DNA of 64,000 bases from Fomitopsis serialis (taxonomy: Eukaryota > Basidiomycota > Agaricomycetes > Polyporales > Fomitopsidaceae). This document shows, piece after piece, positions 33,981 through 46,063 of the stretch. The stretch spans positions 395,796-459,795 of the forward strand of contig NW_025954985.1 in NCBI RefSeq assembly GCF_022376445.1. The letters are read 5' to 3'. Position numbers and translations under genes: made by a program. The notes under the pieces are model-generated. The model had not been told where the DNA came from. It did not search any database and saw nothing but the letters and a program-made list of their open reading frames with translations. Position 1 is the first letter of the stretch. Each line of letters begins with the position of its first letter.

Positions 33981-35397
33981 TTGCATGTTTTCCTGATGGG
34001 GATCGCCTTGCCTGACGGCGAAAGCGTTCGCGCCGGCGCCGATGTCGATCGCTGCAGACGGCTCTCGGGAGAGCGGCATGCCAACCGGGACTTTGTTCGC
34101 AAAGCGCGGAGAGGCAGCGGGGGTGTACAAGTCTTTTGGAGGTAAGAGAGCCATCAGGGTTTTAGACAAGTTGCGAGATTCTCGTGCAGGCTTACCCTCG
34201 ATGTTGCCTCCAGCGAAATCATCTCTGACCAAGACGTACGGGTTATCCTCTTGGGGCGCCTGCTCCTCTAGGTACCGTCTAACCATGTAGGAAGTCCCTG
34301 GTGCGTGGCGGATACGCGGCGGAGTTCCAGGGGCGCCAGCTTCTTGCAGGCATCCGGGCGCAGCGAAAACGGGTTGAGGGCGGTACTCGTCAGCGGTGTA
34401 GGAGGGGTGTAGTCCATAAAACATACGGATTTGTGCAGTGGAAAGCTCTATCTCATCTCCTTCTACCATGACCTCGTCTCCCATTTCTACGTCGGAGGTC
34501 GTCAAGGCCGGTGGGTCGCCGTCAGCACTCGGGGACGACGGTATGATGATGACTTGGTCGCGTTGGGTGGGATCTCCTGCCGGCGAAAAGGGGGCATCCG
34601 TGTCCTGGATACGGGGGACGGTTCCAGTCTGTGCGTTAGTGCCGTCGACGTCCGTGGAGACCCTGCGGCGCTTGCGCGCGTCGCTCACGATACGCGTCAC
34701 GGTCGGTAGCTGTTCGGTGCTCGCAGACGCAGGGACGGCGGAGTCGGTAGCTGTGGTGGTGGGTCGTCCTTCGCCGATTGTCGTGGTCAGCTTACTGGTC
34801 ACCGCGGCATTCTTCTTGGCTCTCTGTTTCTTGGCCTTCTGCTTGGAGGCCGACAGCTTCTTGCCAGATCGCGTACGGGAGGCGTCTAGGACGACCTCCA
34901 CTTCCTCGGCTGTGGATGGGAGTTAGGGCCGTCGCAATGTATTCGTCCGCGAGCTTACTTTTTACGACTGTCGCGTTTGCGGCGACCGTGCCGTCGGTAG
35001 CCGTGTCTGCTACGGCCGGGGTCGCGGTGACTTCTTTTTCGCCTTGCTTCATTGCCGCGGCCCCATCTTCGGCGGGCTGCGTGATAGCCTTGGTGGCGGT
35101 TCCGGTCTCGGTAGCGTCGTGGGCAGCGGGCGGGACTTGGGCTGCGATCGACGGCGTAGTCGAAGGAGGTCGTGCCACCACTGCCGCGTAGGAGAGACCG
35201 GTGCGTCCGACGGGCGAGACGGCGCGAGGCGAGACCCAAGGGTTGCCGGCTGGAGAGGCGGTAGGGCTCGCACCGGTAACGCGCGAGGGAGGGGAACAGG
35301 AGGGGAGAGATGCCTGGCGACGCGGCGAGCTGGTCCTGACGAGACGCGGAGGCGAGCTGGTCCCATCGTTGACGGAGGATGGTTTGTTCTGGATCAT
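33981..35397 (-). pseudogene. LINE ORF1, N-terminal part with a spliceosomal-like intron
   Basis: The start at 35397 gives MIQNKPSSVNDGTSSPPRLV, a Pro/Ser/Ala-rich disordered region. The frame shifts near 34930, and a 49 nt segment 34910-34958 has GTAAGC, an internal CTAAC and CACAG. Removing it joins ATVVK to TEEVEVVLDASRTRSGKKLS. The rest is basic (SASKQKAKKQRAKKNAAV), then acidic (DVEMGDEVMVEGDEIE), and reads up to HQENMQ, where the Plavaka element begins. No known fold. Assignment to the LINE rests on position, orientation and continuity with the zinc-knuckle part. Confidence 0.65.
34910..34958 (-). other. putative spliceosomal intron in LINE ORF1
   Basis: Forty-nine nucleotides with a GTAAGC donor, a CTAAC branch-like motif 16 nt before the end, and a CACAG acceptor. 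Its removal reconciles two long reading frames. Confidence 0.6.
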
Positions 35398-37718
35398 GCT
35401 GGGCGAGATAGTACGAAAATCGAGTTATCTAATTGGTGAGGAGAGCGCAGCCTCAGTGGCCCTTTTATCCTCATGGCCTTTGATGATGTAAGGCTGTCGA
35501 TGGGATTGCTGCTGTGGGCTGTGCATTACCGTTCCCGGGTCCATTCTGATGTTCTGAGACCGTTATGTCGCTAATTCGGTCATCGTATATTGGATTTGCG
35601 TCGGTGCATTCACGCGCCTGTCAGTGGTGTACGACATAGTGCGAGAGGCGGTGTGTGGCCGGGCTCGTTCAGGGATCCAGCATGTCGACAATGCGGGAGG
35701 GCTGCGGGCGTGTATTCTTGTTTCCTACTCTGCTGGCATTAGCTTCGTCGCGGGCGAAATTGCTGAGATTTGGTAAAGCGGGCTAGTGAGCGTGGGGCGG
35801 GAGGAATGCTCCAGTTTGGGAGGATGCTTGCGTTTACGAGGTCGGGCCTTCCCTGCCTGCAGCGCTTTAGCGCTGGTTAGTTGAATTTGCAAAAAGCTTT
35901 GACAGACGTCCCGGAATGGATGCGGCTTCTTGCCTGCGGGGATTGTGGGGCCTGCGTGTTGTTGGCGTCCCACGTCCAGTGCTTCCCTGTCAAGATTTAG
36001 TGCACGTTGCTGTTCGGCTAATTCCTGGAGATTGCTGTGTCGAGACCGTTTGATCTAAGAAATGCGAAATTCGCGGACCTAGAATTGTCTCCGCGAGGTT
36101 TTCGGCACTTATGAATGGACTCAGCTTTGGTTCGGTTTGTGGCGAACTCTCTGCGTGCAGCGTAAGCGTGCCTATAGTTTCGTGTGCGAGTCCGCACATT
36201 CGTCTACGTTACTTGCTTCGGGCGTTACGGGTAGCGCTCGCTGTGTCATGAATTCAGGAAAACAGTTTCATCGACTGCTGCGGTAACGGTTCCTGGTTGC
36301 GCGTGGGTTTTACGACTAGAGTGGGAGGGGAGCGCCCTACGTAGCTTATGATCGACCGGCAGCAGTAACGTACGGTGGGCGGGAGTTTCGGCGGCGACGA
36401 TCGAGGCTACGGCAATGATTCCCCGGCATGTATCTATAATCTACCATTCTTCGTTGTGTTCAGAATCCCGATTCGTCTTCTTCGTCTGAGTCGAACTCGT
36501 ACGGACTCTCCTTACTTTCTTGGAGGAGGGCGTTCGACGCGAGGGACGCGTGGGGTAGAGGGAGTGGTGATAGCAGGTGGTATAAGGTTGTGTGATTGGC
36601 TTTTTCTCGGCCCGTGAGTCTGGACCATGAGGTCGGTACTCTGATTCTGCAGATTCCCGGTGACCCCGTGATAGACCACGTGATCCAGTGCCTTCTCAGC
36701 TCGGTGACTGCCGCGATTCGGCCTGGGCCGGATCGCGTGCCTTCGGCAACGAGTATAACCGGTAAGCCTGTCACAATTTGGGAGGACGGGCGTTTCTTCA
36801 CCGTCCACGTCAAGGCCGAGTTGCATCTCTCCGGGTTTCCATCTACTTCAATCGCCACTGACTCTGGGATGTTGTGTGCGAGACGGAGGATGGGTAGACA
36901 TCGAATGGGCGATAGGGCGGAGTGATCGTTCAGATCTAGGACTGTGGGGGTCCATGGAACGGGATGTTTCGCCTGTGTTGGCCATTTCAGAGAGTGTTTG
37001 TAGCGGCGAGGAGGCTTTGGCGCAGAGCTGGTGGGTGTCATCTTGGGTGCTGGGGACCTCTGTTATTGAAGATGCTCCAGTTTTTATCAGTGGGCTGAGC
37101 GTTTACCTGTGGCATGAGGACCGGTTAGAGATCCCCATTTTTACGTTTGTTACAGGGGAAATTGATATGTCATGCTTCTTTAGACGCTCATTTTCTGGTT
37201 AGGATGAAGGAAAGGAAAGTGTCACAAGTTGGATCGCATGTGGGGGGTGGTGGCTTTGGGGAGCGGGTCTCCAGTTGTCCGCTCGTTCCAGAACGTTAGT
37301 TGCAGGGCTAATTCGGCTGCTGGTGGCAACCTTGTTTAAAGTTGTTGTGCTTGTGGCGTGAACTCTAAATTGGCGCTGTGCCAGGTGTGTTGGCGCCGGG
37401 ATGGCGACGCAGGGCATTAGAGTGAGAGGCAGCGACAGCGCGACACTGGGGCGGTTTTAGGTAGATTCCTACGTTTCGTAGATACGTGGCTGGGTTACGT
37501 GTTGGGTTGGGTACGTGGACACTGAGTGTGTCGTGCGGGAGGGGTGGATGTCCCACTATCCCGACGGATGTCGTTCTTTGACGAGATCCTGGTCAGTGTG
37601 CTTAATAGTCACGACTGGCCTTAAAGTGCATGTTCGTTTCACCCTCGAAAGGGTTACTCACCCCCCGGACCACGAGAAGGTCTGCACCGGACTCGTCGAC
37701 GACGAGCCCTCCCGGGGG
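35398..37718 (-). other. LINE 5' region
   Basis: About 2.3 kb between ORF1 and the 5' end, presumably 5' UTR with an internal promoter. The 5' terminus is GC-rich and contains a CTCGTCG/CGACGAG hairpin (37693-37707). One ATG-initiated frame of 193 codons lies at 36460-37041 (separate entry). Otherwise only short frames. Confidence 0.5.
36460..37041 (-). CDS. hypothetical 193-aa frame in LINE 5' region
   Basis: Starts with ATG (MTPTSSAPKPPRRYKHSLKW) and ends with an acidic tail (YEFDSDEEDESGF). The middle has no recognisable domain. It could be a small extra protein of the element or a chance frame; its length and the charged tail are the only arguments for coding. Confidence 0.25.
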   Translation of the reverse strand: MTPTSSAPKPPRRYKHSLKWPTQAKHPVPWTPTVLDLNDHSALSPIRCLPILRLAHNIPESVAIEVDGNPERCNSALTWTVKKRPSSQIVTGLPVILVAEGTRSGPGRIAAVTELRRHWITWSITGSPGICRIRVPTSWSRLTGREKANHTTLYHLLSPLPLPHASLASNALLQESKESPYEFDSDEEDESGF

Positions 37719-37730
37719 TAACTTAGATGG
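37719..37730. repeat. target-site duplication, right copy
   Basis: Exact second copy of TAACTTAGATGG, abutting the GC-rich 5' end of the LINE. Confidence 0.85.
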
Positions 37731-37980
37731 TTGTAACCAATGTACGGTTATAAGTTATAATGCTCAAGGCTCTTGCATGCAGTATCCGTGCGGTCGCTCG
37801 ATCACGGTAGGCCTGGATCTCAAGCTCGGGGACGTCCTAATCTGGTCCTAATAGTATCCTCGCGTAAATCATGTAAACCAGTGGGACTGAAGTACTCATG
37901 TCGGTGCTCCTCTCGATCCTACAACAATGGATCCAGAGTCACACCGATGTATATCCCCGACAACCCAGACACAAGCGATT

Positions 37981-39703
37981 CTAATCCGTGAACTTGATGC
38001 TGAAGCTCTGCATCTATACCAACGTTCAGTCAGTCAGTTAGACGATCCACCCATCCGCCACCCAGGACTCACCGTGATATCGCCTCCACGATAGCTCCCC
38101 CTCTTCTTCTTGTTCTTCTCCTTCCTGAACCCCGCACCACGCGTCACGATGAGGTCGCGCGCCGCACGTTCGCCGTAGTCGTTCGCCGCCGCGCCCTGCG
38201 CACGCTCACGTCAGTATCGTCCGCCCACACAGGCCAATCTAAACGCACCCTAGACTCGAACGTATTGTCCTTTAGCCTGTCGTCGACGAACGCGACCTCG
38301 TCCACCTTGATACGCTGGAAAGGCACATTGCCCTTCCTCGGCTTGCCCTTCCCGTTCCCGTTCCCGTTGCCCGCCTTGTCCTTGTCCTTCTCGTCCCCGT
38401 TGGCGGCATGCTGCGTCCCCGCGCTGAAGTCCGCGATGTTGACGGTCGCAGTGACCGCCGCAGAACCGTCCTCCGCCACGCGCTGCTTCTTCGCGGTGCG
38501 GACCTGCTTAGGACTGGGAGGCGATGGGGCGGGGGATGAGGAGCTGGACGAACTCGAGCTTGATGATGACGAGTCCGAGTCCGAGTCCGAGTCCGAGTCT
38601 GACGATGAGCTGGAGCTCGAGTCCGAGGAGGACACGGCGGGGCTAGGCGCCTTGCGCTTCTCCACTTTTTTCTGAGGCACGGGCGCATCGCTGCTGGAAC
38701 TGGAGTCGGAATCGGAGTCTGAGTCAGACGAGCTCGAGCTCGAACTTGGGGTGGGCATGGGAGGTTTTGGCTTGGCCATGGGCGTGGGCTTGGGCTTCGC
38801 TTTCGCAAGGGGAGTCTTTTTCTTGCGTGCTTCGTCTTCGTCCTCGCTCGAGCTTGAACTTGAGCTTGAGCTCGAACTGCTGCTGGAACTCGAGTCGGAA
38901 TCAGAGTCAGAACTCGAGTCGTCGCTGTCGTCCGCATCCTTGGCACCCTTCTTCGTAGCAGGCTTCTTCGTCACCGTCTTTGCCTTCCCAGTGGGTGCAC
39001 CAGGCGAATCTGAATCGCTGCTGCTGCTGCTGTCGTCGTCATCGTCGTCGTCACTTGACATGGTTTTGCTCGTTGGTGGGGACGGGGACTTGGCTGGTTC
39101 AAGGACTACAGCTTTTGCCGGCGCAGGGGCCTTGGTTGTCTTCTTCTTGCCAGCTGCTTCCGACTCCGACGCTGAGACGAATGGGGATTAGGTACGCGGG
39201 TGAGGTCTGAGACAGGGACGTACAAGAACTTGAACTCGAAGAGGATGAGTCGCTGTCAGAGTCTGAATCGTCGTCGGAGCTCGAGCTAGACGAGTCAGAC
39301 TCGGACTCGGAGAGAGCTGGAGCGTGCATGAGTACGATATGGGCACGGGTGCGAGAAGTGTGCAGACGTACATTTAGCATCTTTCTTTGCTTTCTTCTGC
39401 CTACGACATGTTAGCACAATCATGTAGCTATTTCAGTACAGCGAATACTCACTGAGTAGCCCCCGCTTTCGCCTGAGAAGCCTTCCACTCCGATACAAGC
39501 TGCTCCAACTTCGTGTCGAGGCTCCTTTCGGTGTCCAGGTCAACGGTGCCCTTCGCGGCTTTCTTCACCGACTCAGCTGCTTTTGTATGTGACCTTCGCG
39601 AGAGGAAGTCATAGATGAGGGCATACGTTACTGCTTCAAGAATGATCAATTCGTCTCCCGAGCATATGTGCCGACAGTACGTACGCAATACATTGATGTC
39701 CAT
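37981..39703 (-). CDS. SRP40: SRP40/Nopp140-like nucleolar phosphoprotein
   Basis: SRP40-type proteins are nucleolar chaperones in rRNA processing and snoRNP biology. The start at 39703 (MDINVL) splices to TYALIYDFLSRRSHTKAAES, a LisH-like helix pair seen in Nopp140 relatives. The central part alternates Ser/Asp/Glu tracts (SESESDSSSSSSDDDSDSD) with Lys/Pro/Ala-rich linkers (PLAKAKPKPTPMAKPKPPMP), the classic Nopp140 pattern and presumably heavily CK2-phosphorylated. The C-terminal SRP40 domain reads VPFQRIKVDEVAFVDDRLKD, then after an intron ANDYGERAARDLIVTRGAGF and KKKRGSYRGGDIT; a last exon codes MQSFSIKFTD before the stop at 37981. It is divergent from RIB4, with 185 bp between start codons. 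Confidence 0.9.
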
Positions 39704-39888
39704 GTCCGAGGGCCAAGATGTGGACGGTAGTAGTGTGTGGTATGGGGAGGCCGATGCGAGCAGACGGGGCACCGGGGAGCCAATGAGAGGGCCGGAAGCA
39801 GAAATCTGCGATCTGCCACGGGGAGCAAACAGGAGCACACAACGCGATCCCGGGGAGCTCGCGCGGAGGCGCCCAGCGGTGGGCAACG

Positions 39889-40573
<685 letters not shown>

Positions 40574-41046
40574 CGCGGACAGTGCTTTTGGAATGTAGAC
40601 ACCGCTTGAGGTTGTGTACGCTGTGTACGACGAACAGAAGAGTAGCAGTAGGCCCGAATGTAAAACACAAGATTTTGCTCGTGACAATCCTGGACTGCGA
40701 GGACGACTCAGCTGAGGAGTGAGAGTACGTATTCATACGTACTGCCAGCGTACTGCACGGAGTTGCCATATGACGATTGGTTTGTCCGGCTACTGTCGCC
40801 GCTGTGCAGCCACCCGCCGCCGACTCAGGTTTACTCAATGACAACCATGGTTGCCGTCCCCCTCATCCAGCCCCGCTACTCTTCTTACTGCACGCCCTGT
40901 GCGACGCCATAGTTGCAAACGGCTCCGGAAACTCTAAAGCTAGACTGGTTGCTGCTGACCGTTGATCGCGCTCGACGCCTGACAACGTCCGGGCGGTACT
41001 CCAAGCCTTCCCTAGTCTACCACCCTTCAATTCGTCTCAGAGCATC

Positions 41047-42303
41047 ATGAAGAAGAAGGTAAAGCAGCAGACCTGGTCTGGGTAACATATCTGAAGGGGG
41101 TCATGTTAGGTGTTGCTCATGGGCGCGTCGGGGAGCGGGAAGACGTCGATGCGGTCTTTGATCTTGTAAGTCTAATACACGATCTACTCCTGCGAACGCT
41201 CGCTCACAGCTCGGTCCTCTCAGCTCGAACAACCCTGCGTCCCTCACCGCGCGTCTCGGCGCGACGATCGACGTCGAGCAGAACCACGTCCGCTTCCTCG
41301 GCGACCTCATCCTCAACCTCTGGGACTGCGGCGGCCAGGATGCATTCATGGACACCTACCTTGCGCTGCAGGCGTCCACCATCTTCCAGCACGTCGGCGT
41401 CATGATCTACGTCTTCGAGGTCGAGTCGCGCAACATGCCCAAGGACCTCCAGTACTACCGCGACTGCCTCGCCGCGCTCCAGAAGTACAGCCCTGACGCC
41501 GCCGTCTTCCTCCTCGTGCACAAGATGGATCTTGCCCGCGGCTCGCGCGCGCAGACTCTCGAGAGGAAGACCCTTGAGCTTCAGCAGGCAAGTGGGGATG
41601 TGTCTATGACCGTGTTCGGGACGAGCATATACGACGAGAGCCTGTACAAGGTACGCCACTTCCTCAGCTTCTACTCATACTCTCCTCACGTGAAGCTCTA
41701 GGCGTGGTCCCGGATAGTCCATACCCTGATTCCAAACGCTGCCGTCCTCTCCAAGCACCTCACCACCCTCGCGCACGCCTGCAGCGCAACCGAAGTAATC
41801 CTCTTCGAGCGCACCACCTTCCTCGTTATTGCGACCTCCTCTCCTCCTCCCTCCGCGCCGCCCGTTAGCCCCCCCGCGCTCGCTTCCCCGTCCTCCTCGC
41901 ATGCCACAACGAACGGCCTTCTCACGCCGACCTCGCAGGGCTCTCTCCCCGCGCGCGAGCCCGAGCTCGAGGCGGACGCGGACGCACACCGGCTCTCGCC
42001 GACGCGCTACGAGCGGACGTCCGAGCTGATCAAGGCGTTCAAGCACGCGTGTTCGCGCGTGCGCGAGGAGTTCCACTCGCTCGAGATGGAGCTGGACGAG
42101 TTCACGGCGGTGCTCGACGAGCTCACGAAGAACACGTACGTGCTTATCGTGGTGCATGACCCGACAATAGGTGCGTCTCTTGGTGAATGCAAGATGGAGT
42201 GCAGTGCTCATGGTTGCTTGCAGAGACTGCGGCGCTGAGGATGAACATCCGGCTTGCCCGGAAGAAGTTCGAGGAGCTGCAGGGCGATAGCTTGGTATCA
42301 TAG
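41047..42303 (+). CDS. GTR1: Rag/Gtr1 small GTPase (TORC1 amino-acid signalling)
   Basis: Gtr1/RagA forms a heterodimer with Gtr2 on the vacuole and activates TORC1 when amino acids are present. Exons: 41047-41058 (only four codons), 41110-41165, 41224-41650, 41702-42170 and 42224-42303. The joined N terminus is MKKKVLLMGASGSGKTSMRS with an intact P-loop; then TARLGATIDVEQNHVRFLGD, LILNLWDCGGQDAFMDTYL (switch II), FLLVHKMDLA (guanine specificity, HKMD) and TSIYDESLYKAWSRIVHTLI. The C-terminal roadblock-like domain contains a Ser/Pro-rich insert (SSPPPSAPPVSPPALASPSS) and ends RLARKKFEELQGDSLVS. RagA/B-type rather than RagC/D by its switch sequences. Confidence 0.92.
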
Positions 42304-42460
42304 ACGGACTGTATGCTTTCGGACACGCGCCTCTGCTCGGAAGACCTGCTATAAGATTATACCATACACGTCGCTATGCTAATACATTCCTCCATCATGT
42401 TTGACACAGACCTACCGACTTATCGAGAAGCTCAAGGGTCGACCCAGTATGGAGGTGCCT

Positions 42461-43789
42461 CTACAACCTCGCCGAAGCCTCCTGTATCCAAGCCTCCTCG
42501 TCCCAGACCTTGATGGTCATGTCCGGGCCGCCCGACGCGACGAGGCTGCGAGACCTCGCAGACCTCGGGTTCAACGCCAAACACGACACGAAGTGCGGGT
42601 GCGCCTCGACCGTCCGCACGCAGCGCCCCGTCCTGAGCTCCCACACGCGGATGGTATAGTCGTCCGACGCAGAGAGCAGGTATTTGCCGCTAGGGTGGAA
42701 GACGAGCGCCTGTACCCAGTAGCAATGGCCGACCTGCGAATGGGTGCGAGGTGACGATCGGTATGTCAGTGGCGAGAGATCGGACTACTCACCAAGGTCC
42801 CTATGGCTTGCCCGCTCTGGCAGTCCCAGATTTTGATGCACTTGTCTCGCGATGCGGTGGCCATGTACCTTCCCGGTCGCTCCGGGCCACCAGCCGCCTA
42901 GACGTACAGTGTAGCGGTGACCATGAAACGGATAAACCGGACGTACTGAGATATGGCCCGCGAGTTCGCGTATGGCAGGGTAGGCTGCCACAGGTGCGAA
43001 GACAGCCGCCTCCACGACGAGGTCGTGCCCCACAAACTCCACCAACGTCTGCCCGGTACGTGCGTCGCTCAAGCGAGCAACCTGGACAACGTCTACTCAG
43101 CCTCTGCTCGCCATGACCAGACGTGCGATTCGCACCTGGTCGGATGAACTCAAGATGGCCTGGCCGTCATAGGACGGGCGGACACATCTGATCCACCCCG
43201 CATTGGCTATCACGGTGCGAAGCTCAGCCCTAGGAGATACGATACAGTAAGCAAGTCAAGCATTCCAGCTCAATCCAAGGACGAGACATACGTCGACGCC
43301 ACATCCCATATCCTGACGGTCCCATCGCGGCTACCGCTGACGATCTGCTGATCGCCGGGCATGAAGCGGACTGAGGACACGGTATGTTCGTGCCCCACGA
43401 ATGTCTTCGTGTCCCCCCATCCGTTTTCGACGTCCCATATTTTGATCGTGCGGTCCGAGGAACAGCTCACTGGCATAATGCAATCAGGCCTCAGCCTGTT
43501 ACACGACCTGTCGGCTGGCGTTTGACAGACAGAACCGACGCTCACCAAGTAGAGTACCCTTGCTGTTGAAATCAAGGTCATTGACGGACCCTGTGTGCCC
43601 CAGGACAGTCCGTTGCAGGGCGCCGATGTCGTACTGCCATATCTTGATGGTGCGATCTTCACTTGCGGACGCCAACACGTTGAGGGTAGGATGGAAGGCG
43701 ACGGCTGTCACCATACACTGGTGTCCGTCTAGGATGGCCTCTGCCGGGTCTACCGAGTATGAATTCGCTGCTAGATCTGCCTGGTTCAT
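42461..43789 (-). CDS. LIS1-like WD40 protein without LisH region
   Basis: The first in-frame ATG is at 43789 ([20 protein letters not shown]), directly before the first WD repeat. Repeats closely follow LIS1: [119 protein letters not shown] and a last repeat ending [19 protein letters not shown]. Introns fall at the same places as in the full-length gene (after SKGxLLG and after DVAST), so it arose by DNA duplication. I could not find a LisH motif or coiled coil in the 440 bp upstream. Without them it should not dimerise as LIS1 does. It may be a functional variant or a truncated copy; no stop breaks the repeats. Confidence 0.8.
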
Positions 43790-44232
43790 GATGGGAGAGG
43801 ACAAGTGGGTCGACGCCTCGAGGTAGTGATGCTAATCGCAAAAAGCGAACCGGGGACCCACATACGCACACATACCTGTTTAGACAATCCAGTGACCGTC
43901 GTCTGAGTTGTCCACTGCTCCTGACATGGTACCGACGTGTCTGGCTGAGTTAGATTTGTACCCGTACGTGAGCCAGTCGATACAATGAAGCGGTCGGAAT
44001 GGCTGAACACCAGAGAGAAATGCCGCACTATGTACTTCAACCATCGTCGACAAACACCACCGTAAGGAAGGCAGCTTGGGTGGAGACTGAAGCAAAGGCC
44101 TCAGCGGGTGGACGATCCCACGACGTGCGGGCTGACATACCAATGGGTCGAGCACATCATGTCGATGCTTCAAGATGTTTCGTGCGGTATGCAGGGACTC
44201 AGAGAATGTCGGTCATATGATCCAGCCGATCG
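43790..44232. other. intergenic between LIS1-like gene and TilS
   Basis: About 440 bp, searched on the minus strand for the missing LIS1 N terminus; none was seen. Probable promoter of the LIS1-like gene and 3' flank of TilS. Confidence 0.5.
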
Positions 44233-46063
44233 TTATATGGCCTCTAACGATCGCACTAGCTTCATACGAATCCAGTTTTGTTTGGGTACCTTCGCCTTCG
44301 ATTTTCCCTCGGACATACCCAATACATCGCGTCGATAGTCCGCCAGGATGACTTCGCGTGAGCCTGTGAGCCATACGACCTTCGGACTGTGTTCCGGACC
44401 ATTGGGGCGCACGTACATCTCTGCATCACTGTTGTCCCTCAGAACAGACAGGACTCTTGGGGGGATGCGTGCCATGTCGAAGTGGAGACGGAACCTGTGA
44501 TCGTACAGCAGAATCGGGTCCTCGCGCTTTGGTCGCCATTGAGAGAGCAGTGGGGCTATCTTGACCAACAGTGGCTTGGGTTTCTTGTCCAGTTCAGATC
44601 TATTCTTCTCGTGCGGTGGAGTTCTCTGCAAACGCCATGCAGGACGCATATTTTCCGGTTGCTGATCCACTTGCCGGAAGATGCCATCCTGAGCTACGAA
44701 GCCAGGTCTGAATAAGACGGACGCCCCGGGTACAAACGGCGATCGAGGTCGCACTTCCGGCCCATTTTGTGTTACGCTGTTCATGATAACTTGATATGCA
44801 GAGCTGGATCCGCTCGCTCGCGCGCGACGTGAACCCCATGGATGGCATGAAACATAGCGCAGGACGCGTGCCATGAGACCCTCGAGCGTATCACTTGGGA
44901 TGTTCTGCAGCCATGCCGAGGGTAGTGTCACTGTAGACGGTAAAGTCGGCAGCAGGCAGCGTGCCAAGATGTTGTCGACTGCAAAGAAGGTCGGGGTATT
45001 AGCCTTGAAGCAACACGGGGAAACCGGGTTTTCACCGACCTTGTCCGTTGACCATGTCAACATGCTGTCCTGACAATCGTACAATCTCACGAAGATCATC
45101 TCGATTTTGAGGACTGTCAAAACTCCCCTTCAGCAGCTTAGGAATATTCATTTCGACGTCCGACAGCGTTGAATGCTACAGAAGGAATGTTACTTTGCGT
45201 CGAGACAAATTGAGAAGCAGCTCACCAGTCCGTCTGAGGAGTCCAGTGCATGCCGAATCGCATTCCGCACAGTGAGAGACGGTTCGAAGTTCGTTTTGTC
45301 AATAGTATATTTCAACGCGTTCTGGTCACACGTGGAAAGGATCCTGGCCTGTTCGTAAGCTTGGACCATGTTCGTTCGCACGAGCCTGCAGGACCTTACC
45401 TTCGGTACAGTCAGGAACGGTCGTACCATCCACCGGGACATGCCTTGATTGCCAAAGGAAGCGAGCGGATCCTCGCTTGCGTCGTCGCCCATTCCCCACC
45501 GCCGCACGGGCATCATACCACCGAGGCCCATGAAACGGCTTTGGCGAGCGGCACGCATGATCACGGTTTCGACTTGGTCGTCGGCATGATGACCAAGTGC
45601 AAGTACCGTCGCGCCTTCTCTGGTCATTAGGTCGAAGAAAGCCCGCATGCGCGCACTCCGCGCAAGCGATTCAGTGGATGCCGCGTGAGGGAAGTTTGGA
45701 TACGGAGGTTTTGACCATGGAACAGTGAAGACGAGGTGCTCGACATCCAGGGCTCGCGCGTTTCTGGAAGCCAAATCTGCCATGTCATTCGACGCCGCCT
45801 GCAGTTGGTGGTTGATATGAATCGACAACAGTCGTTGCGGTAAACCAGATGGTCCATTCTTGACAAGTGAAGACAGATTATAGAGCAGACACGTAGAGTC
45901 CGGACCGCCAGAGTTTGCTACCGCTACATGTGTTCAGTATATGAGGTACAACGTAGAAATGACGTGCATCCATACCGATCGTGTCTGGCCATCCTCCAGG
46001 AGGCATGCATCGTTGGAATAACTGCAAGAATTCACCCTTGGATATGGCCGCCAGGGAGGGCAT
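44233..46063 (-). CDS. tRNA(Ile)-lysidine synthetase-like PP-loop ATPase (TilS/MesJ)
   Basis: TilS converts C34 of tRNA-Ile(CAU) to lysidine, in fungi presumably for mitochondrial decoding. The start at 46063 gives MPSLAAISKGEFLQLFQRCM. After an intron the PP-loop reads VANSGGPDSTCLLYNLSSLV (SGGxDS). Then come SIHINHQLQAASNDMADLAS and TVLALGHHADDQVETVIMRA, the family's second signature, followed by ARQSRFMGLGGMMPVRRWGM and MVRPFLTVPKVRS. The C-terminal part (LPSAWLQNIPSDTLEGLMAR and on to 44233) is weakly conserved, as usual. At least four introns. No organelle-targeting peptide is obvious at the chosen start, so an upstream start is possible. Confidence 0.85.

Larger units (their letters stand above)
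20182..37718 (-). mobile_element. Tad-like LINE retrotransposon interrupted by a Plavaka element
   Basis: Minus-strand non-LTR retrotransposon. Its 3' end is a 30 nt A tail (T20183-T20212 on the plus strand), preceded by a short 3' UTR with a GCGGAC/GTCCGC hairpin (20237-20253). ORF2 is intact (20353-25563). ORF1 is split into 25916-27350 and 33981-35397 by a DNA transposon. About 2.3 kb of 5' region runs to 37718, where a GC-rich start abuts the second copy of a 12 bp target-site duplication. Without the nested element the LINE is about 10.9 kb, which is long for a Tad-clade element. The intact ORF2 and matching duplications suggest a fairly recent insertion. Confidence 0.85.

Noticed and set aside
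38265..39191. Plus-strand Leu/Glu-rich frames over SRP40
   Set aside because: Antisense of Ser/Asp repeats; the minus strand has the SRP40 C-terminal domain and proper splice sites.
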